Shown here: positions 15,984 to 23,119 of the stretch, one piece after another
How positions within the stretch are numbered: the stretch's first letter is position 1
How the letters are laid out: every line of letters starts with the position of its first letter
Origin: an uncultured Clostridia bacterium
GTDB lineage: Bacteria > Bacillota > Clostridia > TANB77 > CAG-508
Direction: 5' to 3'
Length of the DNA stretch: 25,411 nt
Assembly: GCA_934155625.1 (NCBI GenBank)
Contig: CAKPHD010000021.1
Location: forward strand, 1-25,411
Position numbers and translations under genes: made by a program
Notes under the pieces: generated by a model
The model's input: only the letters and a program-made list of their open reading frames with translations
Told to the model about the DNA's origin: nothing
The model's database searches: none

Positions 15984-16175
15984 AAAAATCATATAAATAT
16001 AAAACTCTAAATGAAATGACGAATGTGACCGAAAAAGCAATAGAAACTGTTAAATAAAAAGCATGGGGGAGCCCAATTAATTTGGGGAGTGACCATGCTT
16101 TTTATTTTAAAGATTCTTTGCGTATGTAGGGTAGCTGAGGAATGCAATGCAGAGTTTTATATTTATATGATTTTT
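15984..16175 (+). ncRNA. 6S RNA (complete)
   Basis: This 192-base segment folds into the architecture of 6S RNA, which mimics an open promoter and sequesters housekeeping RNA polymerase. The closing stem is a perfect 25-bp pairing of 15984-16008 with 16151-16175. The central bubble is about 28 bases (16009-16036) and 29 bases (16122-16150). The apical stem runs from 16037 to 16121, including a perfect 15-bp block (16052-16066 with 16093-16107) and an inner CCCAA/TTGGG loop stem. The 5' bubble strand has TGACCGAA (16026-16033), which matches my recollection of the B. subtilis 6S-1 product-RNA template. That fixes plus-strand transcription. A U-rich tract follows. It is convergent with hemW and divergent from scpB. 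Confidence 0.68.
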
Positions 16176-16194
16176 ATATTATTTTGTATTTTTA

Positions 16195-17328
16195 TTAAAT
16201 AAATTCTTCCCATACTAAATTTGCCAAGTCAATTCCTCTAGGAGTAAGCCTAATTGAATTTGCGTCAACTGCAATCAAATTCTCATCAGACAATTTTTTT
16301 AATTCATTTCTAAACACATAAATTGGATTTTTTACAAATTTGGCTTTAAAATCATTTATTTTTATACCTTTAATTTTTCGTAATCCAAGCAACATGTATT
16401 CTTTTTCTGTATCATGTTCTTTTTGAATCTCATGAATTATTCTATTTTTTGCTATATCTCCTGCTTGAACATTTTTTATATATTCTTCTATATTTGTAGT
16501 ATTTGAATATCTTGTAATATCTCTATAAGAATGTGCTGCAGCTCCAAAACCAAAATAATGACTTTGATTCCAACAGTTTAAGTTATGTTTAGATTCATGT
16601 CCTCTTTTTGCAAAATTAGAAATTTCATAATGTTTATATCCTCTTAATTCTAATGTATTTTTTACATACCAGTACATATTTCTTTCCATATCATCAGTCG
16701 GAAGTTCTAATTGTCCATTTTCTATTTTTTGTGCAATAGGAGTTCCGTCTTCTACAATAAGTGAATATACTGATATATGTTCAGGTTGTAGTTTTATAAT
16801 ACTTTCCAAGCTTTCTTTTAAATCTTTTATTCTTTGGTTAGGCAATCCTAGCATCAAATCAACATTTATGTTTTTAAAGCCAACTTTTCTTGCTAATTTA
16901 TAAGTCTCTAAAAATTGTTCATAATTATGAATTCTACCTATTTGTTTTAGCAATTCATCTTGAGTAACTTGTAAGCCTATGCTTAGTCTATTAATTCCAC
17001 ATTCTTTATAATCTTTAAGTTTTTCTTCTGTAATAGTTCCTGGATTAACTTCTATTGTAATTTCCGCATTTTTATGGACATTTTTCTTTCTAATTTCTGC
17101 CATAATCTGTTTTATATATTTGCTGTCTATATATGAAGGCGTCCCTCCACCTATATAAATTGTAGTAATCAATGCTTGAATATTTTGCAGTTTTATCTCT
17201 TTTATTACTGCTTGAACATAATCTTCTATCAAATTATCTTTATTACAGTATGAAATAAAATCACAGTAATCACATTTGTGTTTACAAAATGGAATATGTA
17301 CATATACTCCTAATTCTCTATTTCTCAT
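16195..17328 (-). CDS. hemW: HemW-type radical SAM protein (heme chaperone)
   Basis: A 377-residue radical SAM protein of the HemN/HemW family. The N-terminal [4Fe-4S] motif is HIPFCKHKCDYCDF (C15, C19, C22), with CxxxCxxC spacing and a Phe after the last Cys-Asp. IYIGGGTPSYI and ISVYSLIVEDGTP are further family blocks, and the C-terminal HemN_C domain ends with LTPRGIDLANLVWEEF. HemW proteins lack coproporphyrinogen oxidase activity and are thought to insert heme into respiratory enzymes; older annotation calls them oxygen-independent coproporphyrinogen III oxidase. The start overlaps whiA by 11 bases, so it is translationally coupled. Confidence 0.94.
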   Translation of the reverse strand: MRNRELGVYVHIPFCKHKCDYCDFISYCNKDNLIEDYVQAVIKEIKLQNIQALITTIYIGGGTPSYIDSKYIKQIMAEIRKKNVHKNAEITIEVNPGTITEEKLKDYKECGINRLSIGLQVTQDELLKQIGRIHNYEQFLETYKLARKVGFKNINVDLMLGLPNQRIKDLKESLESIIKLQPEHISVYSLIVEDGTPIAQKIENGQLELPTDDMERNMYWYVKNTLELRGYKHYEISNFAKRGHESKHNLNCWNQSHYFGFGAAAHSYRDITRYSNTTNIEEYIKNVQAGDIAKNRIIHEIQKEHDTEKEYMLLGLRKIKGIKINDFKAKFVKNPIYVFRNELKKLSDENLIAVDANSIRLTPRGIDLANLVWEEFI

Positions 17329-18163
17329 TAGCTATCTCCATTATCTTTTTTAATCTATAATTTACTCCTGATTTTCCTACAGGTGTTTTTAACATTTTTC
17401 CTAATTCTACTAAATTTGCATTAGGATTTTTTAGCCTTAGTTCTGCAATCTCCTTTAATGGCTCATCAAGTTGTTCAAACTTTTTACTATTTTTCAATTT
17501 TTTTATTGCCTCTATTTGCTCAATTGATGCATTAATAGTTTTATTTAAATTTGCTGTTTCACAATTTACTATTCTGTTTATTTTATTATTCATTTCTCTT
17601 TGAACTCTTATTTCTTCAAATTTTAAAACAGATTTATTTGCTCCTATTAGTGCTAAAAATTTTGATATTTCTTCACTGTCTTTTAAATATATTGAATACT
17701 GATTGTTTTTTTCTAATACATTACTTTTTATATCATATTTTTTTAGATATTCTTTAATTTCTTCAGCATTTTTCTTTTCTTTAAATCCTATTTCTAAATG
17801 ATATTTTTTCTCTGGATTATTAATTGAACCTGAGCCTAAATATGCACCTTTTATGAGCCATTTTATTTGTTCTAAATTCAAATCTTTTTCTGTCGATATT
17901 CCTTCTATATATGACTTTTTTACTGTTATAACAAATAAATTTCCTTGCATAGAAATATCATATTGGCTTATTTCCATATTACTTAATAATCTAGCAAATC
18001 TGTTGATATTATATTCATTTTCTGTACTGAATTTTATATTATTTTTTTCTTCAGAAATATTGCTAGTAATTAGATATCCTATCAATTCATATTTTACAGC
18101 TTCTTTATTAGCCAAATTTTCTGTTTTACTTATTTCTTCTTTTAATTCTGATGAAAATGACAT
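17318..18163 (-). CDS. whiA: DNA-binding protein WhiA
   Basis: WhiA is a conserved Gram-positive DNA-binding protein, a sporulation regulator in Streptomyces and a cell-division and chromosome-segregation factor in Bacillus. The 281-residue product starts with MSFSSELKEEIS, has a degenerate LAGLIDADG-like N-terminal domain (IKWLIKGAYLGSGSI, HLEIGFK), and ends in a helix-turn-helix with LVELGKMLKTPVGKSGVNYR. It is a little shorter than the usual ~310. The usual neighbours yvcJ (rapZ) and yvcK are missing; it sits between prmC and hemW instead. GGAGG precedes the start. Confidence 0.95.
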   Translation of the reverse strand: MSFSSELKEEISKTENLANKEAVKYELIGYLITSNISEEKNNIKFSTENEYNINRFARLLSNMEISQYDISMQGNLFVITVKKSYIEGISTEKDLNLEQIKWLIKGAYLGSGSINNPEKKYHLEIGFKEKKNAEEIKEYLKKYDIKSNVLEKNNQYSIYLKDSEEISKFLALIGANKSVLKFEEIRVQREMNNKINRIVNCETANLNKTINASIEQIEAIKKLKNSKKFEQLDEPLKEIAELRLKNPNANLVELGKMLKTPVGKSGVNYRLKKIMEIANEK

Positions 18164-18185
18164 ATTTCCTCCATTCTACATTTGC

Positions 18186-19025
18186 TTAATTAACCCTTGT
18201 TATTATAATTCTGTCATTACCAAATAAGTCTTTTTTGCAATATGTACCATTATAATGTTTGGTATCTTTTATTATTTCTGTTACATCTTCTTGCTGGTCA
18301 AATCCAATTTCGAAACATAAATAACTTCCGAATTTTAAATAATCTATTGCCTTGCTAGATATTTTTCTGTAAAAGTCTAGGCCATCATACCCTCCATCTA
18401 ATGCTATTTCTGGTTCTTTTTGCACTTCGTTACTTAAAAGTTTTATATCCTCTTTTTTGATATACGGCGGATTTGATACTATTATGTCGAATTTTGTTTT
18501 TCCTATATTGTTAAATAAATTTGATTTTTTAAATTTTACTTTTGCTTGTAAATTATGAGCATTTTTCTTTGCTACTTCTAATGCTTTTTCACTTATATCT
18601 ATTGCCCATACTTCTGCTTCTGGCACATTTTTTGCAATTGATATTGCTATTGCTCCACTTCCTGTACATAAATCTAAAATTTTTGGTTTGTCCATTTTTT
18701 TTGCTATTTCTATTACTTCTTCTACTAGTATCTCTGTATCTGGTCGCGGTATTAATACATTCTCATTAACAAAAAAGTCCATTTTCATAAATTCTTGTGT
18801 ATGTGTTATGTGTTGCAGTGGCATTCCATTTGCAAGTTTTTCTATATTTATAAAGTATTCCCATTGTTGTTTTTTATCAATTTCTTTATTATCATATACT
18901 ATTAGGTATTGCCTATTTTTCTTTAATATATATTGCAACAACAATCTTGCTTTTAATTTTGGAGTTTCTATATTGTTGCTTTTTAAAATTATCATTCCTT
19001 TATTTAATGCTTCTCTTATTGTCAT
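18186..19025 (-). CDS. prmC: Release factor glutamine methyltransferase PrmC
   Basis: Methylates the glutamine of the GGQ motif in release factors RF1 and RF2 using S-adenosylmethionine. The 279-residue product has an N-terminal helical domain (TIREALNKGMIIL), FVNENVLIPRPDTEILVE, the SAM-binding motif ILDLCTGSGAIAISIA, and the catalytic NPPY in IIVSNPPYIKKED. prfA, the usual partner, is not in the window. AGGTGG lies ahead of the ATG. It heads the prmC-whiA-hemW operon with a strong promoter. Confidence 0.96.
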   Translation of the reverse strand: MTIREALNKGMIILKSNNIETPKLKARLLLQYILKKNRQYLIVYDNKEIDKKQQWEYFINIEKLANGMPLQHITHTQEFMKMDFFVNENVLIPRPDTEILVEEVIEIAKKMDKPKILDLCTGSGAIAISIAKNVPEAEVWAIDISEKALEVAKKNAHNLQAKVKFKKSNLFNNIGKTKFDIIVSNPPYIKKEDIKLLSNEVQKEPEIALDGGYDGLDFYRKISSKAIDYLKFGSYLCFEIGFDQQEDVTEIIKDTKHYNGTYCKKDLFGNDRIIITRVN

Positions 19026-19051
19026 ATTAACACCACCTTTCGCTTTTATTT

Positions 19052-19080
19052 ATAATATACAATATAAAAATTTCTGTCAA
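19052..19080 (-). promoter_or_regulatory. Sigma-A promoter for prmC-whiA-hemW
   Basis: Minus strand TTGACA, 17-base spacer, TATTAT, about 30 bases ahead of the prmC start. It lies directly after the veg terminator. Confidence 0.75.
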
Positions 19081-19101
19081 TAGGATTGCAGCCTTTTGGA
19101 C

Positions 19102-19137
19102 AAAAAAAGAACAACTATTTAAACTAGTTGCTCTTTT
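19102..19137 (-). terminator. Intrinsic terminator of veg
   Basis: On the minus strand AAAAGAGCAACTA pairs with TAGTTGTTCTTTT around a short loop and runs into seven T. The veg stop codon TAA lies in the loop, so the last codons of veg form the 5' arm. Confidence 0.85.
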
Positions 19138-19427
19138 AATTTTCTTTTTTTACTTTCTACTAATAATGGTGGTAATAGTGGACTATATTCTTCACCATTA
19201 AAAACATCTACTTCTACTGTTCTTGTTAACAAGTCTGTATATGTATATGATGCTGTTCTATCATTTTCTTCATATTTTACTACAAAAAGATTTGAATATG
19301 CTTTTTCTATTGTACCTTCTTTGGCAAATTCTTTGCTTCTTCCTAATGAACCTTTAACAATAATCTTTTGCCCAACTTTTTCGTTAATGTCTGATTTTAG
19401 AGTTGAAATGTCATTCCTACAAATCAT
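19119..19427 (-). CDS. veg: Veg family protein
   Basis: A 102-residue protein matching the Veg family: KVGQKIIVKGSLGRSKE, then GTIEKAYSNLFVVKYEE and ASYTYTDLLTRTVEV, a small SH3-like beta barrel. B. subtilis Veg is highly expressed and affects biofilm formation through an effect on SinR. The gene order yabG-veg is the same as in B. subtilis. AGGTG precedes the ATG. A near-consensus promoter lies upstream, and a 12-base arm within that promoter's spacer is complementary to the ribosome binding site region. The mature product is somewhat longer than the ~86 residues of the Bacillus protein, with a basic tail. Confidence 0.94.
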   Translation of the reverse strand: MICRNDISTLKSDINEKVGQKIIVKGSLGRSKEFAKEGTIEKAYSNLFVVKYEENDRTASYTYTDLLTRTVEVDVFNGEEYSPLLPPLLVESKKRKLKEQLV

Positions 19428-19428
19428 T

Positions 19429-19480
19429 AAATCACCTACTTTGCTTAAGATGATTTTAATATATCATCAGTAGGTGATTT
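19429..19480 (-). promoter_or_regulatory. Inverted repeat covering the veg ribosome binding site
   Basis: Twelve bases at 19469-19480 are the exact reverse complement of 19429-19440, which contain the veg Shine-Dalgarno AGGTG. The outer arm falls in the -35/-10 spacer of the veg promoter, so it is absent from RNA started there but present in RNA reading through from yabG. Such read-through RNA would hide the veg start. Confidence 0.6.
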
Positions 19481-19486
19481 TGTCAA
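19458..19486 (-). promoter_or_regulatory. Strong sigma-A promoter for veg
   Basis: Minus strand TTGACA, 17-base spacer, TATATT. The B. subtilis veg promoter is a classic strong sigma-A promoter, so this placement fits. The start site would be near 19451, giving a leader of about 25 bases. Confidence 0.75.
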
Positions 19487-19579
19487 AGCATGTATTTTTT
19501 TGTCATTTCTCTGTAATTCACTATTTTCAAGTACTACAGCCAACTGTTCTTCTTTTGTTACATTTATGTTACATTTGTG

Positions 19580-20406
19580 TTACAAAAATATTACATTCTT
19601 TTTTCCCATTGCACCAAAACCATTTATCCCTCTTTTTCCATCTCTTAATTCTTCAACAAAATCGTCTATTGTTATATATTTATTTTTATCTGTTACTGCC
19701 ACACTTTTGGCTACTATTAAAGGATCTAAAAAGTCAATTAATATTCTTGCAGGTGATGATGCAAAATTGGCACCTGCATCCATTAATGCTTCAAAATAAC
19801 TTTGACATGCTCCTGCAAATATTACTAAATTCTTTCCATGTTTTTCATCATATCTTCTTGCCTCTTTTACTGTTTGTATAAAATGTCTTGAATTCCTATA
19901 ATTGTATATATCTTTATATCTGGTTCCATGTTTTATCATTCCATCATGGCCGTGTTATAACAACTATATCTGGATTATATATTGTAAGTAATCTATATAC
20001 TACTTTTGGCTGTTTGTATTCTGGTATGTTCCTAACAATTGCATTTAACCCCATTTTTTTATAATACATTATTGATTTTTGACTGTATTTTTTATCTCCA
20101 TCTAGATGCAATATTCGTCCTGTATGAATAATTTCTTTTCTTCTGTTATCTGCTCGTTGTTTTTCTTTTTCAATTATATTTAATATTCTTTTTTCTGAAT
20201 CCAACTCTTTTTGCATTTGTTCCTTTTTGCTAACAATTTCAAGATCTTCTAAGGGTGCATCAGCCACAATTCTAACATCTACTATCCCTTTCAAAATCGC
20301 AATTTTTTTATTTTTATCTATTTTTAAAATTCTTTTTACACTAAACATTATGTCATTATTATATGATTTTCTGCTAACTATATCTCCGCCTTTTTATTTC
20401 TCGCAT
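19580..20406 (-). pseudogene. yabG: Sporulation protease YabG, two frameshifts
   Basis: YabG is a mother-cell, sigma-K-dependent cysteine-type protease that trims spore coat proteins. Three reading-frame pieces together rebuild it. ATG at 20406, after AGAGGTG, reads MREIK. A frameshift in the A-run near 20378-20383 gives GDIVSRKSYNNDIMF, the true N-terminus, joining the ORF with VDVRIVADAPLEDLE. A second frameshift at about 19950 changes ITGHDGMIKHG into ITRP-stop. The last piece has YNYRNSRHFIQTVKEAR and VIFAGACQSYFEALMDAGAN. Both shifts equal one extra base. The full length would be about 274 residues, near the Bacillus 290. Either a decayed gene or two sequencing or assembly errors. Confidence 0.85.
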
Positions 20407-20445
20407 ACTATCACCTCTACTTTTGTATACAAATTTAGGCTAGTA

Positions 20446-20454
20446 TAGTATATG
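20446..20454 (-). promoter_or_regulatory. Possible sigma-K -10 element for yabG
   Basis: Minus strand CATATACTA fits the sigma-K -10 consensus CATAnnnTA, about 40 bases before the yabG start. Bacillus yabG is transcribed by sigma-K RNA polymerase. The -35 (AC) is not convincing. Confidence 0.35.
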
Positions 20455-20500
20455 AATTTCCGACATAATCTGCTACGATTGCTCTAAATATATTTTTTCC

Positions 20501-20529
20501 TTTACTAATCGTGTTTTCCGTGATATAAT
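20501..20529 (+). promoter_or_regulatory. Sigma-A promoter for DUF4364-nth
   Basis: Plus strand TTTACT, 17-base spacer, perfect TATAAT, about 30 bases before the first plus-strand gene. Divergent from yabG. Confidence 0.6.
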
Positions 20530-20560
20530 ATGCAAAGAAATTCGAAAAGGAGGACTCTTT

Positions 20561-21106
20561 ATGGAAAAATCTATCACAGACTTAGCTGAAAATAAAGTAT
20601 TAATTTTATACTTGTTAAACAAACTATCAGATGGAATAAAAAGCGACAATTTATATAAACTTGTATCATCTGCTAATAATATTAATTATTTTTATTTTCA
20701 AGAATTACTAACAGATTTAATTGATACAAACTTAGTTGGTTCCTTTACAAAAGAAGAAGATACATTTATAAAAATCACTTCAAATGGGCAAAACTCATTA
20801 GCTCTTACAAAATCACTTTTGCCTGGAATTTTAAAATTAAAAGCAGACAATGTCTTTAAAGAAGAAATTTCAAACATTGCAGAAGAATCTTCTATTGTTA
20901 CAGAGTACATTCCTCAAGATGAAAATAATTATACTGTAAAATGTAAAATTGTTGAAAAAACAGAAACAATTTTTGAAATCTCTACTTTTGCAGGTTCAAG
21001 AGATAGAGCTAAACAAATTTCTGATAATTGGAAAAATAATGCAAATATTATTTATCCTAAAATAATCAATTTACTTTTAAATGGTGAAAATGATGAAAAA
21101 AACTGA
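20561..21106 (+). CDS. DUF4364 family protein
   Basis: A 181-residue soluble protein of the DUF4364 family, common in Clostridia. Residues 1-75 look like a winged-helix domain (ENKVLILYLLNKLSDGIKSD, FYFQELLTDLIDTNLVG, ITSNGQNSLAL), suggesting DNA binding. The C-terminal half (TVKCKIVEKTETIFEIST) is a beta-rich domain of unknown role. AAAGGAGG precedes the ATG. Its 3' end overlaps nth, so the two are translationally coupled; a role in regulation rather than repair is an inference only. Confidence 0.85.
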   Translation: MEKSITDLAENKVLILYLLNKLSDGIKSDNLYKLVSSANNINYFYFQELLTDLIDTNLVGSFTKEEDTFIKITSNGQNSLALTKSLLPGILKLKADNVFKEEISNIAEESSIVTEYIPQDENNYTVKCKIVEKTETIFEISTFAGSRDRAKQISDNWKNNANIIYPKIINLLLNGENDEKN

Positions 21107-21731
21107 TGTAAAAAATTTTGTAAAAATATTAAAAAAAACATATCCAGACGCAACTTGTAGTCTAGATTTTAAAACACCTTTTCAAATGGTTGTAGCAGTT
21201 ATGCTTTCTGCACAATGTACAGATGAACGTGTTAACAAAACTACCCCAAAACTATTTGAAAGATGTAAAACTATTCAAGATTTCGCAGATATTGATATAA
21301 CTGAACTTGAATCAATAATCCATCCTTGTGGATTTTATAAAAATAAAGCAAAAAATATAAAGTTGTGTGCAACACAGGTTTTAGAAAAATTTAATGGTGA
21401 AGTTCCTAAAACTATGGATGAACTTTTAACATTAGCAGGTGTTGGAAGAAAAAGTGCTAATGTTATTTTGTTAGAAGCTTTTGGCATTGCTAATGGTATT
21501 GCTGTTGATACTCATGCTAAAAGAATTTCTAACAGAATTGGTCTTTCTCATGAAAAAGAACCTGAAAAAATTGAACAAGATTTATTAAAAATTTTTCCAC
21601 AAGATTATTTAAAAGATATCAACCATCTTTTTGTATGGCATGGTAGAAATACTTGTGATTCTCGTAAGCCTCGTTGCGAACAATGTACTGTTAAAAATTT
21701 TTGTGAATATTATAAGAAAAATTGTAAATAA
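21081..21731 (+). CDS. nth: Endonuclease III
   Basis: DNA glycosylase/AP lyase that removes oxidised pyrimidines in base excision repair. The protein has MLSAQCTDERVN, the helix-hairpin-helix LTLAGVGRKSANVIL with the catalytic Lys, VDTHAKRISNRIGL with the catalytic Asp, and a C-terminal [4Fe-4S] cluster of four Cys spaced C-x6-C-x2-C-x5-C. Length is 216 from the first ATG. In-frame ATGs at 21081, 21090 and 21093 all overlap the preceding gene and none has a strong ribosome binding site. The third gives the most usual N-terminus (MKKTDVKNFVK), so the exact start is uncertain. Confidence 0.96.
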   Translation: MVKMMKKTDVKNFVKILKKTYPDATCSLDFKTPFQMVVAVMLSAQCTDERVNKTTPKLFERCKTIQDFADIDITELESIIHPCGFYKNKAKNIKLCATQVLEKFNGEVPKTMDELLTLAGVGRKSANVILLEAFGIANGIAVDTHAKRISNRIGLSHEKEPEKIEQDLLKIFPQDYLKDINHLFVWHGRNTCDSRKPRCEQCTVKNFCEYYKKNCK

Positions 21732-21754
21732 TATTTTAGTAAGAGGTGATATCT

Positions 21755-21886
21755 TTGACAAATATCAATTGTTCTTTAGATTGTATTTATCAAATTGATG
21801 GAAAATGCTCTTATGATATTATTTCTAATTCAAATTTATGCACTAATTCTGAATGTGCATATTACGAAAAAGCCAACTCTAATTAA
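21755..21886 (+). CDS. Small cysteine-rich protein, 43 aa (TTG start)
   Basis: A short gene starting with TTG seven bases after AAGAGGTG. It encodes MTNINCSLDCIYQIDGKC, followed by a serine/asparagine-rich stretch, ending CAYYEKANSN. Five Cys lie at residues 6, 10, 18, 29 and 34. Short proteins of this form are widespread in Clostridia and are often mislabelled 'hydroxymyristoyl-ACP dehydratase'; the cysteines suggest a metal-binding or redox-sensitive knuckle, but no function is known. It lies 23 bases after nth, whose product also has a Cys cluster, and ends just before a terminator. Confidence 0.7.
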   Translation: MTNINCSLDCIYQIDGKCSYDIISNSNLCTNSECAYYEKANSN

Positions 21887-21900
21887 AGAGCTGGCTTCTT
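21868..21900. terminator. Bidirectional intrinsic terminator
   Basis: AAGCCAACTCT pairs with AGAGCTGGCTT (one mismatch) around AATTAA. T-rich tracts follow on both strands. It ends the plus-strand DUF4364-nth-small protein operon and the minus-strand spoIIP gene, which converge here. The stop codon of the small protein lies in the loop. Confidence 0.8.
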
Positions 21901-23051
21901 TATTTTCTGTATTCATCTAATACTTTAGAAAGGTATTTCATGCTAGTCATACATTGTTCTAGTGTATTTCCGGTTGAACCTACTTCAATTATTGTTGCAG
22001 CTTTTCCAAGATGTTGATTATATCTAGAATTTCTAACAATCATTGTTTTAAATAATCCTGGATACATCTCATTTGCCTTTTGTTCAAGTTCTATTGCAAA
22101 TTTTAAATTAGTTTGCCAATTAGGATGATATAATCCACCACCATTTGTTCCAATAACAAACATTAATTGAGCTGCTACATCATCTCCTATTTTTACACTT
22201 GGGTCATAATTACTTTTACTGCCTATTGCATCTCTGTGTAAATCTATTATTATATCTGTTGGATTACTTTGCAATATGTTTTCTACAGTTGCTTTTGACC
22301 TAGTATATGAACCTGTATATGCTGGATAGTCATGATATGTTTTATCATGTACTACATTAAATCCATATCCAATCAAATAATTAGCAAGTTCATCTCCAAC
22401 TCTTGCAACTGAAAAGTTCAAATCTGTTGTTCTAAAATTTCCTGTTTGCTGATAATTATATTGCTCTGTTGGAGTATAACTTTCACATGTGTGGGTGTGA
22501 AAAATTAAAATATTACTTTTATTTATACTCAGTTCGGAACTCAGTATATTTTGGTTTATTTCGAAACTGGTTTCATTTTTTATTTTTATTCCATTAATTT
22601 CTACATTACTATTTTCTGCAATTGGATTTTGGGTTACTATTTCTGTTTGTACATCTGTTGCTACATTTGCTTGTGCTGTAGTTTCTTCTGTTGGCTGTTC
22701 TTGCTTATCTTCTTGGGTTTGCTCATTTTCTGCTGTCCCTTCTTTTTCAGAAATTTGGGTTGGTAATATTTTAGCCAATTCTACTTCTAATATTCTATCT
22801 GAAAAAGTTGTTTTTTCTTCTTCTTTTTCCTCTTTTAATATATTTGATGCTTTATATGTTGTGTTTGCCATTGCTGGTATTTCGCTACTTAAACAACTTA
22901 TAAATTTTTCTGACATATTTATTTGTAATATTTCACTTGTTTTGAATTTGTTTATTATTTGAGTTATTGCAAATAATGCAATTATTATAACTACAAGTAG
23001 AACTATTTTTATTATTGATTTTTTAGCGTTTATTATTGTAACATTAAACAT
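21900..23051 (-). CDS. spoIIP: Stage II sporulation protein P (SpoIIP)
   Basis: SpoIIP is the amidase/endopeptidase that works with SpoIID to dissolve septal peptidoglycan and drive engulfment of the forespore. The 383-residue product has an N-terminal membrane anchor (residues 14-32) and a Gln/Glu/Thr-rich linker (about 75-150). The zinc amidase domain follows: IFHTHTCESYTP (H185, H187, E190), DLHRDA (H272), GTNGGGLYHPNW, and GKAATIIEVGSTGNTLE (E356). AGGAG lies ahead of the ATG. It is monocistronic, ending at a bidirectional terminator. In Bacillus it follows gpr; here the two are 17 kb apart. Confidence 0.95.
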   Translation of the reverse strand: MFNVTIINAKKSIIKIVLLVVIIIALFAITQIINKFKTSEILQINMSEKFISCLSSEIPAMANTTYKASNILKEEKEEEKTTFSDRILEVELAKILPTQISEKEGTAENEQTQEDKQEQPTEETTAQANVATDVQTEIVTQNPIAENSNVEINGIKIKNETSFEINQNILSSELSINKSNILIFHTHTCESYTPTEQYNYQQTGNFRTTDLNFSVARVGDELANYLIGYGFNVVHDKTYHDYPAYTGSYTRSKATVENILQSNPTDIIIDLHRDAIGSKSNYDPSVKIGDDVAAQLMFVIGTNGGGLYHPNWQTNLKFAIELEQKANEMYPGLFKTMIVRNSRYNQHLGKAATIIEVGSTGNTLEQCMTSMKYLSKVLDEYRK

Positions 23052-23119
23052 ACTCTTCTCCTTGTCCTAATGTTCCTATATATAATATATGCTTAATGTT
23101 TTTGATTTAGAACTAGTCT

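Noticed and set aside
15984..16175. MITE with terminal inverted repeats, or hemW terminator
   Set aside because: The symmetrical central bubble, 192-nt length, TGACCGAA bubble motif and a diverged same-orientation relative at the window start fit 6S RNA better, though only a covariance search would settle it.
19551..19585. Short repeats of GTAACA after yabG
   Set aside because: Three loose copies of a 6-base motif in AT-rich sequence; too short to call a functional repeat.
19940..19955. Programmed frameshift in yabG
   Set aside because: There is no slippery heptamer or following pseudoknot at this site, and a second frameshift exists near the N-terminus; mutation or sequence error is simpler.
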